64,000 bases of DNA from Mariniphaga sp. (GTDB lineage Bacteria > Bacteroidota > Bacteroidia > Bacteroidales > Prolixibacteraceae), in the NCBI GenBank assembly GCA_019429205.1, contig JAHYIT010000001.1, positions 62,001 to 126,000 of the forward strand. The letters are read 5' to 3'. Shown piece after piece: positions 1 to 7,897 of the stretch. Made by a program: the position numbers and the translations under genes. The notes beneath the pieces are model-generated. The model was not told the DNA's origin, searched no databases, and saw only the letters and a list, made by a program, of their open reading frames with translations. Numbering within the stretch: the first letter of the stretch is position 1; each line of letters begins with the position of its first letter.

Positions 1-1
1 G

Positions 2-709
2 CTGAAAGCAGATGAATCTATAGTTTTTCGTAAAAAAAGAAGTCTTTACCATTATTCAGCCGGAAAAACCATTTTGCTGTGGTCAACCCGAATCGCTGCA
101 GTTTTGGTTCTTGCTTTTATGGTTTACCGGGTAGCCGATAATATTTCAACCCAAAGTAATTTGCCTGAAAACCAGGTGGCTGTTTCGGAAAAGAAAACAA
201 ATCCGGAAAAGGCAGAACCAACCGTTATTCCCGAAAAAGCGGAAAAAAAGGAAGAACCTGTACCTATGGGTAACAAAAGGGCTGAACCGTTAAAAAAAGT
301 AGAACCCAAAAATGAACCAGTTAAAAGCCTACGCGAAACAAACAAAGGCCGAATGAATCATGAACGCATTGCAGAAGTGAGAGTTCCGGTTGAAATTCCC
401 GAAAAACTGTCCGGGTTGAATGTTTCTCTGTCCATCAAACAACCAGAATTAACTCTGGCTCAAATGAACATTGTTTTACCGGAAACACCTGTTGAAAATT
501 ATGAAGAACGCCTGTTGGCCGATGTGGTCAGGGAAAAAACCGGACTTGGCAACCTTTCACTGAACAAAGTGGCCAAAGCAGGCCTGAACCTGGTTTCAAA
601 CTTTTCGGGTGAAAAATTCAGTTTCGATACCAATGACGAAGGTCAAATTACAGAACTGAATTACGATTCGCGCTTGCTGGCTTTTTCCATTCCCACCAAA
701 AATGATTAG
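2..709 (+). CDS. Anti-sigma-like single-pass membrane protein, 5' end cut off
   Basis: The frame is open to the left edge, so the true start lies outside the window; 235 codons are visible. About 25 cytosolic residues rich in Lys/Arg precede one membrane segment (WSTRIAAVLVLAFMVYRVA), followed by a Lys/Glu/Pro-rich tether and a C-terminal domain of about 120 residues that I do not recognise. This topology (cytosolic N-terminus, one helix, periplasmic domain) and a barrel gene downstream fit the anti-sigma/regulatory proteins that follow ECF sigma genes in Bacteroidota. That role is inference. A TTG at 74 could serve as a start but would split the membrane segment, so I do not favour it. Confidence 0.5.
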   Translation: MKADESIVFRKKRSLYHYSAGKTILLWSTRIAAVLVLAFMVYRVADNISTQSNLPENQVAVSEKKTNPEKAEPTVIPEKAEKKEEPVPMGNKRAEPLKKVEPKNEPVKSLRETNKGRMNHERIAEVRVPVEIPEKLSGLNVSLSIKQPELTLAQMNIVLPETPVENYEERLLADVVREKTGLGNLSLNKVAKAGLNLVSNFSGEKFSFDTNDEGQITELNYDSRLLAFSIPTKND

Positions 710-765
710 TTTTTTGTAACAGGCAGCAAGACAATTAGACAAAAGTTTGCAAGAAACAATTTTTC

Positions 766-856
766 CATTATTCCATTTGGCCATTTCACATTTTATCCAT
801 TTAGCAGTTTTGCAATTTCACATTCATGCATTTTCGCATTTTATCATTTTCGCATT
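766..856. repeat. Degenerate CATTT-rich repeat tract
   Basis: In the 220-bp gap between the first two genes, units such as CCATTT, CATTTCACATTTTA and GCATTTTCGCATTTTATC recur irregularly about every 9-11 bases over some 90 bases. The tract is low in complexity and shows no reading frame or strong hairpin. It lies about 70 bases upstream of the next start and may contain or displace promoter elements. Function unknown. Confidence 0.4.
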
Positions 857-929
857 AAATTATTCCACAACCTGTAACTTTCACCTTACCCTGTCCGTCT
901 GAGCAGCAGAACATTTAAAACAGAAAAAA

Positions 930-1853
930 ATGAAACGATTAATCAGTATTATTTTATGCAGCCTTCTGGCAATAAATCTTTTTGCACAAACCGATACCAC
1001 CAAAGTGGGCACGAAAAATAAAAATGTGGTTACCGTAATTGAGGATGGTAAAAGAACCCAGGTTACTGTGGGAAATGACCGGGGAGTAGAAGTTATAACC
1101 GACGACTGGGGCGATACTACCCATGTAAGAATTGGCCGCCGCACTTTCAGGGTTATTGAAAGCGAAAACGGTACTTACGTAAAAATTGACAAGGAAGAAC
1201 GGCAGAAAAACTGGACCGGTAGTTTTAATCCGCACTGGGCAGGGCTCGAATTTGGAATGAATATGTTTCACAAGTCCGATTATTCTTTGTATAACAATCT
1301 GGAAGTTCCGCAGGATTTTATGGACTTACATTACGGAAAATCAATTACTGTTAACCTGAACTTTGCCGAATGGGCTTTTAAAAACGAAGCCAACAATTTC
1401 GGTTTGGTTACCGGGTTGGGATTTAGTTTTATGGACTTTACTTTCGACCAGCCCATAACCATTGAAAAAGAAGGTGGAAGCGGGATTATTATGCCCGTTG
1501 GTCTGAATCCCGATGGCCTGAAAAAAACAAAGCTGAATGTAACTTATCTTACTGCACCGCTTATTCTTGAAGTGAAAACTCCACTCCGGGCCGGTAATTC
1601 ACGGCTTTACCTGGCTGGTGGGGTAATTGGAGGAGTGAATATAGGTTCGCATACCAAATACAAATATCGGAATGACAAGGAAAAATCACGCAGCAACTTC
1701 AACCTGAATCAGTTTAAATACGACCTGACCGGACGGATTGGATTCGGCGATTTCACCGTATTTGTGAATTACGGCATGACACCACTTTTCAAGGAAGGCC
1801 GCGGTCCCGAACTTCACCCGGTAACCTTCGGATTTTCCTTTCCGAATATTTAG
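930..1853 (+). CDS. Outer-membrane beta-barrel protein
   Basis: 307 residues. A signal peptide (MKRLISIILCSLLAINLFAQ) is followed by a beta-rich segment of about 90 residues with alternating charged strands (VTVIEDGKRTQVTVGNDRG), then from about residue 105 a barrel-like region with amphipathic strands and aromatic girdle residues (WAGLEFGMNMF, FGLVTGLGFSFMDFTF, LYLAGGVIGG). It ends HPVTFGFSFPNI, similar to terminal strands of small PorT/OmpW-like barrels. I place it in the outer membrane; ligand and role are unknown. It follows the anti-sigma-like gene on the same strand and ends just before a strong hairpin at 1884. Confidence 0.65.
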   Translation: MKRLISIILCSLLAINLFAQTDTTKVGTKNKNVVTVIEDGKRTQVTVGNDRGVEVITDDWGDTTHVRIGRRTFRVIESENGTYVKIDKEERQKNWTGSFNPHWAGLEFGMNMFHKSDYSLYNNLEVPQDFMDLHYGKSITVNLNFAEWAFKNEANNFGLVTGLGFSFMDFTFDQPITIEKEGGSGIIMPVGLNPDGLKKTKLNVTYLTAPLILEVKTPLRAGNSRLYLAGGVIGGVNIGSHTKYKYRNDKEKSRSNFNLNQFKYDLTGRIGFGDFTVFVNYGMTPLFKEGRGPELHPVTFGFSFPNI

Positions 1854-1883
1854 GAGCTATTTTAAAATATTTCAGCTACTTTT

Positions 1884-1930
1884 AATGCTCAAAAACCAGT
1901 GTATGGAGTTTTTGAGCATTTTCCCTTTTG
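1884..1930 (+). terminator. 13-bp perfect hairpin, probable terminator overlapping next gene's start
   Basis: AATGCTCAAAAAC at 1884-1896 and GTTTTTGAGCATT at 1908-1920 are exact reverse complements with an 11-base loop, followed by the T-rich TTCCCTTTTG. It lies 31 bases after the barrel gene's stop, as expected for a Rho-independent terminator. The first possible ATG of the next gene (1885) is in the left arm and the second (1903) is in the loop, so it could also affect translation of that gene. Confidence 0.65.
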
Positions 1931-2505
1931 TAAGCTTTCTTTTTCTGGTAACTTCTCTGATTGCCAGGATTATTTACCTGCGAAAAAAAGGAATCAGTGT
2001 GAGTTCCAAATCGGGAGAAAAACCGAAAATTCTGGTATTTCTTTATCCCATTTTCGTGGTGTTTTTCCTGGTTTGGTTAGCCGAACTGGCAAGGCTGGCT
2101 TTTCAGTTTTCGTTATCTGTTTTACCGGAATTACTGACAAAATCGCTGTTCAATTTTCAATGGCTTCGATATGCCGGAGCAATTCTGATTTTCATTTCCC
2201 TTGTATTTTGGGTGCTTACCTTATTGGATTTCCGGCATTCGCTGCGGTTTGGGCTCGATGGTAAAAACCAGGGAGAACTGGTTACCCGAGGCGTTTTTTC
2301 ACAATCGCGCAATCCGTTTTTTCTTTCCATCGACTTTTTTTTTACTGGACTTGCACTGTTTCATCCCAGCATTTTCTTTTTGATGATGGCTTTATTAGCA
2401 CTAATCAGCATTCATTTTTTCATTCTGAAAGAAGAAAAGTTCCTGCGAAAACATTACGGCGAGGCTTACCGAAAATATCAGGAAAAAGTGGGGAGGTATT
2501 TCTGA
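1903..2505 (+). CDS. Membrane methyltransferase of the isoprenylcysteine/phospholipid type
   Basis: 200 residues from the ATG at 1903, 206 from the in-frame ATG at 1885. I prefer 1903 because the membrane segment (FLSIFPFVSFLFLVTSLIARIIY) begins right after it and 1885 is buried in a hairpin. There are four or five hydrophobic segments. The C-terminal third carries the ICMT/PEMT signature: RNPFF, a hydrophobic stretch, then EEKFLRKHYGEAYRKYQEKVGRY, which matches the SAM-binding end of the family. Substrate cannot be predicted; such bacterial proteins are broadly annotated as methyltransferase-family membrane proteins. Its stop is 3 bases from the end of the convergent gene. Confidence 0.65.
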   Translation: MEFLSIFPFVSFLFLVTSLIARIIYLRKKGISVSSKSGEKPKILVFLYPIFVVFFLVWLAELARLAFQFSLSVLPELLTKSLFNFQWLRYAGAILIFISLVFWVLTLLDFRHSLRFGLDGKNQGELVTRGVFSQSRNPFFLSIDFFFTGLALFHPSIFFLMMALLALISIHFFILKEEKFLRKHYGEAYRKYQEKVGRYF

Positions 2506-2508
2506 CTC

Positions 2509-3516
2509 TTACTGCCTCAAAATAAAAATCCCTTCATCGGTGCAAAACCAAATGTTGTTTTGTTCATCAACGTTAACACTTTTGATAAAAACTTCCGGGA
2601 TTTGCCCTTCTGCAGAGCGGTGCCACTTCCGGCCGTCGTAAACAAAATAGCTTGAATAATCGCGTTGTTTGCTTCCCTGAACCCAGATATAATCCCGCTT
2701 GTCAACAAACATCCGGTTAAAAAATCCAACTTCAAAGTCACTTTTTATAATTTGCCATTTCCCATGCTGATACAGGCACACCTCATTTTCGTAACATCCC
2801 ATGCACGATGAAAGTGAATGATCGGTCGTGATAACGGGCTCAAAATTGGAATTTATATTTAGCGCAGAAATCCAGTAAAAAAAACCTTCCTCGTTCAGTT
2901 GTTTCCAGTTGTTCTGATTATCAATCCTGAAAACGGCTGCACTTCCTACGGTTCCCATCGATGCAAAATACACCCGGCTGTCCCGGTCCACTTTCAGATT
3001 TTGAATGACATGCTGATTCAGTATTGAGTTTTCAGGAGTGTAAAGGCTGAATGTGCCGTGGTCGTAACACATCAAACCACCCAGATTGTGAGCAGCGCTG
3101 CAAAACCAGACTTTTCCGTTTGGGGCAACTTCCACTTCATTCACATAATCACGCGGCAACCCGGCATTTTCAGATGTATAAAAAGTGAATTCGCCTTTGG
3201 AAAAACGAGCCAGGCCTTTTTCTCTGGTTCCCAGCCACACTCTTCCGTCGGGCGCAACGGAAACATCCTGAATTACTGTTCCGGCTGAATAAGATTGCGT
3301 ATTCAAACCATCGTAAAAAATCAGGTTACTACCCGAAGCAATCCAGGCGTTTCCATCCTTGTCAAAGTCAACACAAGTAATGTTTTCGCCTTTTAACACC
3401 CATTCCGAAACATCAAAATTGATTTCTTCCGAAAATTCATCCAGGGCAACCTCGTCGTCTTTATTACAGGATAAAAGAAACAATAACGAGATGAAGAATA
3501 AATACACTGGTTTCAT
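2509..3516 (-). CDS. Two-component-regulator-type beta-propeller lipoprotein
   Basis: 335 residues from the ATG at 3516, chosen over the longer frame because it begins a lipoprotein signal with lipobox LLSC (MKPVYLFFISLLFLLSC). The body has about six propeller blades with the repeated pattern D.DGNAWIAS, APDGRVWLGT, APNGKVWFCS, DRDSRVYFAS and EQNNIWFCTDEG, typical of the sensor propellers of Bacteroidota hybrid regulators. No kinase or HTH domain is attached. It is probably anchored to the inner or outer membrane and may bind a ligand or partner, but this is inference. It sits 113 bases downstream of the amidohydrolase gene on the same strand, so the two may be co-transcribed. Confidence 0.6.
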   Translation of the reverse strand: MKPVYLFFISLLFLLSCNKDDEVALDEFSEEINFDVSEWVLKGENITCVDFDKDGNAWIASGSNLIFYDGLNTQSYSAGTVIQDVSVAPDGRVWLGTREKGLARFSKGEFTFYTSENAGLPRDYVNEVEVAPNGKVWFCSAAHNLGGLMCYDHGTFSLYTPENSILNQHVIQNLKVDRDSRVYFASMGTVGSAAVFRIDNQNNWKQLNEEGFFYWISALNINSNFEPVITTDHSLSSCMGCYENEVCLYQHGKWQIIKSDFEVGFFNRMFVDKRDYIWVQGSKQRDYSSYFVYDGRKWHRSAEGQIPEVFIKSVNVDEQNNIWFCTDEGIFILRQ

Positions 3517-3629
3517 AACGGTTTTTTTATCAAGATGATAAAAGTGGATTTTTGGTTGCGTAAGAGAAGGATGGCATCCTTTAACTATATTGAGCAGGTG
3601 ACCTGGAGTCACCAGCTCAAAAATCCGGT

Positions 3630-5270
3630 TCAGCGTTCAAACACCTTTTCCCCTGCTATCCAGTTACTTTCAATTTTTGTATCCAGCACTTCCTGTGGCG
3701 ATGCAGTCATCAAATCGGTATCGAGTATTACGAAGTCGGCCCATTTACCTGGCTCGAGACTGCCTTTTTCATTTTCTTCGAACGAAGCTTTGGCCGGCCA
3801 GATGGTCATGGAACGCAACGCCTGCTCGCGCGTCAATGCCTCCTTCATCAGAAAACCGCCTTCGGGAAAGTTATCGTGGTCGGTGCGGAAAACCGAGGCG
3901 TAAAACGTAAAGAGCGGGTAAATTTCCTCCACCGGGAAATCGGTTCCATTGGGCAACCATCCCAGTTGGTTCAACAATGTTTGATATACATAAGCGCCGT
4001 TGTTCAGACGCACTTCTCCTAAACGGTCGCCGGCCCAGTACATGTCGGAAGTGGCGTGCGTAGCCTGCACCGACGGAACAATGGAATACCGGGCAAACTT
4101 TTCTAAATCATCGGGATGAATAATCTGCGCATGTTCGATGCGCCAGCGCCTGTCGTTATTTCCGTTTAAAAATTTTCCGTAGGTATCCAGCATTAGCCGG
4201 TTGGCGCCATCGCCAATGCAGTGGGTGGCCACAGCAAAGTTGTTTTCGTAAGCCAGTTGGCAAATGTTATCGTAATATTCCTGCGCTTCAATCTGAATGC
4301 CTTTGTTTCCGGGGTCGTCGGAATAATCTTCCAGCAACAGCGCCCCCCGTGAACCCAACGCGCCGTCGGCAAATAATTTAATGGTATTAACCACCAGCCG
4401 TTCCTCTTTTTTAGGACCGTTTTTCACAAAAAACTCAAAGTTTTCCTCCGAAGGATTCAGCATGGCATTGATGCGCATTTTCAACTCGCCGGAGTTTTGC
4501 ATTTCTTCTATAAGCAAAACTGTTGATTTATCCAGTCCGGCATCGGTAACCGAGGTGAGTCCGGCAACAAAACAGTTTTTCTGCGCTTCCATCAGTCCCA
4601 GTTTTTGTTGGTCCAGTGTAATTGACGGAATTAAACGCGAAACCAGCCCCATGGCATTGTCGATTAAAATTCCGGTAGGCTGGCCGTTTTTAAGTTCAAC
4701 CAAACCACCTATCACTTTGGTGTCGGCAGTAATTCCCGCCATTTCCAGCGCTTTGGAGTTGCACCAGCCGGCGTGTCCATCCACGCGAACCAGGTAAACC
4801 GGAATGTCGGGAAACAGTTCGTCAAGTTTGGTCTTGTCTGGAAATTCAGCCACTTGCCAGTCGTTTTGGTCCCAACTGCGGCCCAGCATCCAATCACTGC
4901 CAAACTTTTCGTGGTGCGCCAGAATAATTTCATAAATATCTTCGGGTCCCGATGTTCCGCGTAAATCTGCATACTGCATCAGGTTTACTGCGTAACCGTT
5001 AAAATGCGCGTGGGCATCGTTAAATCCGGGGTAAACAAATTTACCTGTGGCATCCAAAATATTTTCAGTTGTATATTCAGCCAGTATTTCCTTAGTATTG
5101 CCCGCGGCTACTACTTTTCCATCAGTCACCGCAAAACTTTCCACCTTAGAAAACGCTTCATCAACGGTGTAAACTGTGGCGTTGGTTACAATCAAATCAG
5201 CCGGCTTTTTTGTCGAACATGAGCTCATCAGCAAAAAAATAAGTAAAACAAAAACACCATTCCTTCTCAT
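3630..5270 (-). CDS. YtcJ-like metal-dependent amidohydrolase, lipoprotein
   Basis: 546 residues with a lipoprotein signal (FLLMSSC) and a complete amidohydrolase-3 fold. It starts with the usual N-terminal beta domain (ADLIVTNATVYTVD), followed by the metal motif HxH in DAHAHFNGYAV, DGHAGWCNSKALE, HCIGDGANRLMLD, IEHAQIIHPDD, and the C-terminal GSLEPGKWADFVILD. These features are diagnostic of the YtcJ family, which hydrolyses amide or imide bonds of unknown natural substrates. The N-terminal Cys suggests membrane anchoring on the periplasmic side. The region upstream (5271-5424) is AT-rich with no gene. Confidence 0.85.
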   Translation of the reverse strand: MRRNGVFVLLIFLLMSSCSTKKPADLIVTNATVYTVDEAFSKVESFAVTDGKVVAAGNTKEILAEYTTENILDATGKFVYPGFNDAHAHFNGYAVNLMQYADLRGTSGPEDIYEIILAHHEKFGSDWMLGRSWDQNDWQVAEFPDKTKLDELFPDIPVYLVRVDGHAGWCNSKALEMAGITADTKVIGGLVELKNGQPTGILIDNAMGLVSRLIPSITLDQQKLGLMEAQKNCFVAGLTSVTDAGLDKSTVLLIEEMQNSGELKMRINAMLNPSEENFEFFVKNGPKKEERLVVNTIKLFADGALGSRGALLLEDYSDDPGNKGIQIEAQEYYDNICQLAYENNFAVATHCIGDGANRLMLDTYGKFLNGNNDRRWRIEHAQIIHPDDLEKFARYSIVPSVQATHATSDMYWAGDRLGEVRLNNGAYVYQTLLNQLGWLPNGTDFPVEEIYPLFTFYASVFRTDHDNFPEGGFLMKEALTREQALRSMTIWPAKASFEENEKGSLEPGKWADFVILDTDLMTASPQEVLDTKIESNWIAGEKVFER

Positions 5271-5424
5271 TTTAAGCAGTTTAAGTTTGGAATAGATGCA
5301 AAGATAAATTATAATTGGTACTTTTTTTATATTCTGATGAATACGATGCTTGAAAAGAAAACTGCAAATAAATCAGAATCAAAGCAACAAATCACTATTT
5401 TTGTTAAAATGGTTTTATTGAAAG

Positions 5425-5661
5425 ATGAAATTTACAAATTACTTTCTATATACCCGGCAACGGATTGACAGAAAAGAAATAAAATTGGAATGGATTGAGC
5501 GGGTGCACAAAACACCTGATTATGAAGAAATTCAAAGCGATGGGAGAATCAGAAAGTGGGGATTTATTTTAGAATTATCCAAATACTTACGTATAATAGT
5601 TTTAGAGGATAATGAAACGATTCATAATGCATTTTTTGACAGAAATTTTAAAAAGGAATAA
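5425..5661 (+). CDS. Small DUF4258-like protein, possible toxin partner
   Basis: 78 residues, basic and charged, with a strand-like C-terminus (YLRIIVLEDNETIHNAFFDRNFKKE). The arrangement ERV..TPDYEEIQSDGRIRKWGFI...LRIIVLED...HNAFFDR resembles DUF4258-type small proteins. Its stop (5659-5661) is one base from the start of a DUF2283-like gene. DUF4258/DUF2283 pairs are common in bacteria and have been proposed to act as toxin-antitoxin modules; here that is inference from gene order. I see no catalytic motif. Confidence 0.5.
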   Translation: MKFTNYFLYTRQRIDRKEIKLEWIERVHKTPDYEEIQSDGRIRKWGFILELSKYLRIIVLEDNETIHNAFFDRNFKKE

Positions 5662-5662
5662 A

Positions 5663-5875
5663 ATGAAAATTACATATTTCAAAGATACAGACACATTACT
5701 GGTAAATTTCAATGACAACGAAGTTATCGAAACAAAAGACCTGAACGAAAATATGTTGATTGAACTGGATAAAAAGGGAAATGTTGTTAGCATGACCATT
5801 GAACATGCTAAACAACAGACTGAAATCTCAAGCTTTTCATTTAATCAGGTAGAAAATATGGTTCCAAATTTATAG
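5663..5875 (+). CDS. DUF2283 family small protein, possible antitoxin partner
   Basis: 70 residues from the ATG at 5663. The preceding AAAAGGA is a good ribosome-binding site lying in the last codons of the upstream gene. The sequence MKITYFKDTDTLLVNFND, followed by ETKDLNENMLIELDKKGNVVSMTIEHA, is the standard DUF2283 pattern (a short beta-alpha-beta fold with a D-T-LY/LV.F strand and the I-E-A end). Tight coupling to the preceding small gene suggests they act together. An in-frame ATG at 5612 would overlap the first gene by 50 bases and is less likely. Confidence 0.7.
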   Translation: MKITYFKDTDTLLVNFNDNEVIETKDLNENMLIELDKKGNVVSMTIEHAKQQTEISSFSFNQVENMVPNL

Positions 5876-6163
5876 TTATCTGATTGAAATGAATATCTGT
5901 TAACCCTTAAAAAAAATAAAACAAAAACGCTCAAATGCATCGTTTTAAAACAGTTAGCTGATAAATGCCTGGCAAATTAACAGATTTTATAGTGTATCAT
6001 AAAAATCCCGGCAAGTTTCTTTTATGCTGTTATTTCCACCATATTGACATATCTCAATACATTGGTTGATGTTTGGCCTCAAATAATTTATTATTTAAAA
6101 CGTTAAACAAATTTTCGGTTTATTTTTTATACTTTAGCGCTTTAGAAAATTTATAGCAACTGG
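5876..6163. other. 288-bp AT-rich gap upstream of the heme region
   Basis: No gene found. The last 60 bases contain TTCGGTTTATTTTTTATACTTTAG, where TACTTTAG is a near match to the Bacteroidota -7 box TAnnTTTG, so the promoter of the gene at 6164 and perhaps of the heme operon may lie here. I see no clear -33 element. Confidence 0.3.
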
Positions 6164-6508
6164 ATGTTTACAATAGGCATATTCACAACACATTTACCCT
6201 ACATCGCTTTTGTGGCGTTCTATGCCTTTTTTCTGATTTTTGGTGTAAACAAAGCATCTTCCGAAGAAATTCAATGGGGTGAAAATAACCTCGTTCTGAA
6301 AGCCCCGGCCGGAGAATTAAACGAAACCGATGCTGCTGATTTTTCTTATTACCATTCACACGAAAAAGCGGGTATCTTTTCTCCCGGATTCAACGATTTT
6401 TTTGTTCATAAAGAGCATATTCTACAAACCTCCTGGTATCCGGAAAATATCCGGCAATTTTACTTTGCGCAGGCTTTTTTCAGCCGGCCTCCTCCTGTAT
6501 TATCATAG
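6164..6508 (+). CDS. Small membrane-anchored hypothetical protein upstream of hemA
   Basis: 114 residues. One hydrophobic helix near the N-terminus (TTHLPYIAFVAFYAFFLIFGV) precedes a polar domain of about 75 residues rich in His, Ser and Phe, ending in FSRPPPVLS. No known domain is recognised. It is on the same strand as hemA but separated by 124 bases that contain a nested palindrome (6518-6553), so it may be its own transcription unit. Position suggests, but does not show, a link to heme synthesis. Confidence 0.5.
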   Translation: MFTIGIFTTHLPYIAFVAFYAFFLIFGVNKASSEEIQWGENNLVLKAPAGELNETDAADFSYYHSHEKAGIFSPGFNDFFVHKEHILQTSWYPENIRQFYFAQAFFSRPPPVLS

Positions 6509-6517
6509 TTTGCTTTT

Positions 6518-6553
6518 ACCTGGCAGGTTAAATATTTAACCCGCACCCCAGGT
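6518..6553. promoter_or_regulatory. Nested palindrome between the small membrane gene and hemA
   Basis: GGTTAAAT-ATTTAACC (6526-6541) is a perfect 16-bp palindrome. It is flanked by a second pair of matching arms, ACCTGG (6518-6523) and CCAGGT (6548-6553), and then TTTTG. It could act as the terminator of the gene ending at 6508 or as an operator for hemA, whose ATG is at 6633. The sequence alone does not decide; the zero-base inner loop favours a protein-binding site over a hairpin. Confidence 0.4.
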
Positions 6554-6632
6554 TTTGAAAGGTTTTCAAAAAAATTTCAAGCTTGTTTATTTCACTGTTT
6601 TTATCATTCATGTTCATTAGAAAAGCACAATT

Positions 6633-7889
6633 ATGATTGGCCTCACAGGAATTAGTTACAAAACTTCGGCTGTTGAAGTAAGAGAACAATTTTCGCTGGC
6701 AAAAGAAGAAATTATCCCCTTTTCTGAATTGCTGCAAAAAGAAACCGGCATTTCCGACCTGGTGGTTTTATCCACTTGCAACCGCACTGAAATCTATTTT
6801 TCGCAGGACAAGTACAATTTTCATCTGGCTGCCAAGCTGGTTTACAAAACTTTGAAACATTTCAAGGGAATTGAACAAAAATTCTGGCATTCGTTTTACA
6901 GTTACGCCGATGAAGATGCTGTGAAACATCTGTTCGAGGTAGCTTCGGGTATCGATTCCATGATTGTTGGCGAAGACCAAATCATTGGGCAAATTAAGGA
7001 TGCATATATGTTTTGCACCGAGGCTGCACTTACTGACGCAGTTCTGATGAGGCTGTTCCAGAAATCGTTTGAGGCAGGCAAACGTGTTCGTACCGAAACC
7101 AAAATTAAAATGGGAATCACATCGGTGAGTGGAGCAGCCGTTCAAAAATGCACCAATTTGTTCAACAACCTTTCCAATAAGAGGGTTTTAATGATTGGTG
7201 CAGGCGAAACCGGAAGCCTTGTTTTGCAAAATTTCCATAAAAACGGAAATCCGAAAATTACCGTGGCCAACCGCACCGAGGAAAAGGCCCGGAAACTGGC
7301 CGGCAGACACAATTGCACCCTTTTGCCGTTTGAGCAGGTACCCAGCCATTTGTTTTTGTATGACATTGTTATTGTTGCAACCGGCTCGAAGACTCCGCTG
7401 GTAACCCGCGAATTGGTCGAACAATCGCTGGAAGCCCGGAAAAATGAACAACAGGTATTCATAGATATTTCCGTACCACGAAACATTGAAAAAAACATAG
7501 AAGAACTTGAAGCTGTTCAACTGTTTACTATTGATGATTTCAATGAAATCATACATACCAACATGGAAAAACGGAAAGACAGCCTCGAAACTGCACTTGA
7601 AATAATTGATGAAATTGTTGAAGAGTTTTCCGAATGGCTGGCCAGTCGCTCTCTAAAACCTGCAATACAAGCCATTACATACAATTTGCAAAAGATTTCC
7701 AAAGAAGAGGTTTCCGGATATAACAAAGTGGATTCTGAAGAAATTCAAATGGCCATCAATGAGTTTTCAAAACATCTGGCCCAGAAATACACCCGGCTGT
7801 TTATCAAAAATCTGAAAGAAATGACGGCCAATGGCAAAAAAACTGAAACACTGAAATTGGTAAATGATCTTTTTAGCCTTAGCGAATAA
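6633..7889 (+). CDS. hemA: Glutamyl-tRNA reductase
   Basis: 418 residues, normal for the family. It reduces glutamyl-tRNA(Glu) with NADPH to glutamate-1-semialdehyde, the first committed step of the C5 heme pathway, in the cytosol. The catalytic Cys49 lies in LSTCNRTEIYF. The conserved GEDQIIGQIKDAY follows near residue 112, then the NADPH-binding fold MIGAGETGSLVLQNF near 187 with VANRTEEKARKLA. The C-terminal helical dimerisation domain ends KTETLKLVNDLF. It heads the heme operon; hemC starts 8 bases after its stop. Feedback by heme-dependent proteolysis is known in other bacteria but nothing here shows it. Confidence 0.97.
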   Translation: MIGLTGISYKTSAVEVREQFSLAKEEIIPFSELLQKETGISDLVVLSTCNRTEIYFSQDKYNFHLAAKLVYKTLKHFKGIEQKFWHSFYSYADEDAVKHLFEVASGIDSMIVGEDQIIGQIKDAYMFCTEAALTDAVLMRLFQKSFEAGKRVRTETKIKMGITSVSGAAVQKCTNLFNNLSNKRVLMIGAGETGSLVLQNFHKNGNPKITVANRTEEKARKLAGRHNCTLLPFEQVPSHLFLYDIVIVATGSKTPLVTRELVEQSLEARKNEQQVFIDISVPRNIEKNIEELEAVQLFTIDDFNEIIHTNMEKRKDSLETALEIIDEIVEEFSEWLASRSLKPAIQAITYNLQKISKEEVSGYNKVDSEEIQMAINEFSKHLAQKYTRLFIKNLKEMTANGKKTETLKLVNDLFSLSE

Positions 7890-7897
7890 CTGTTTAC

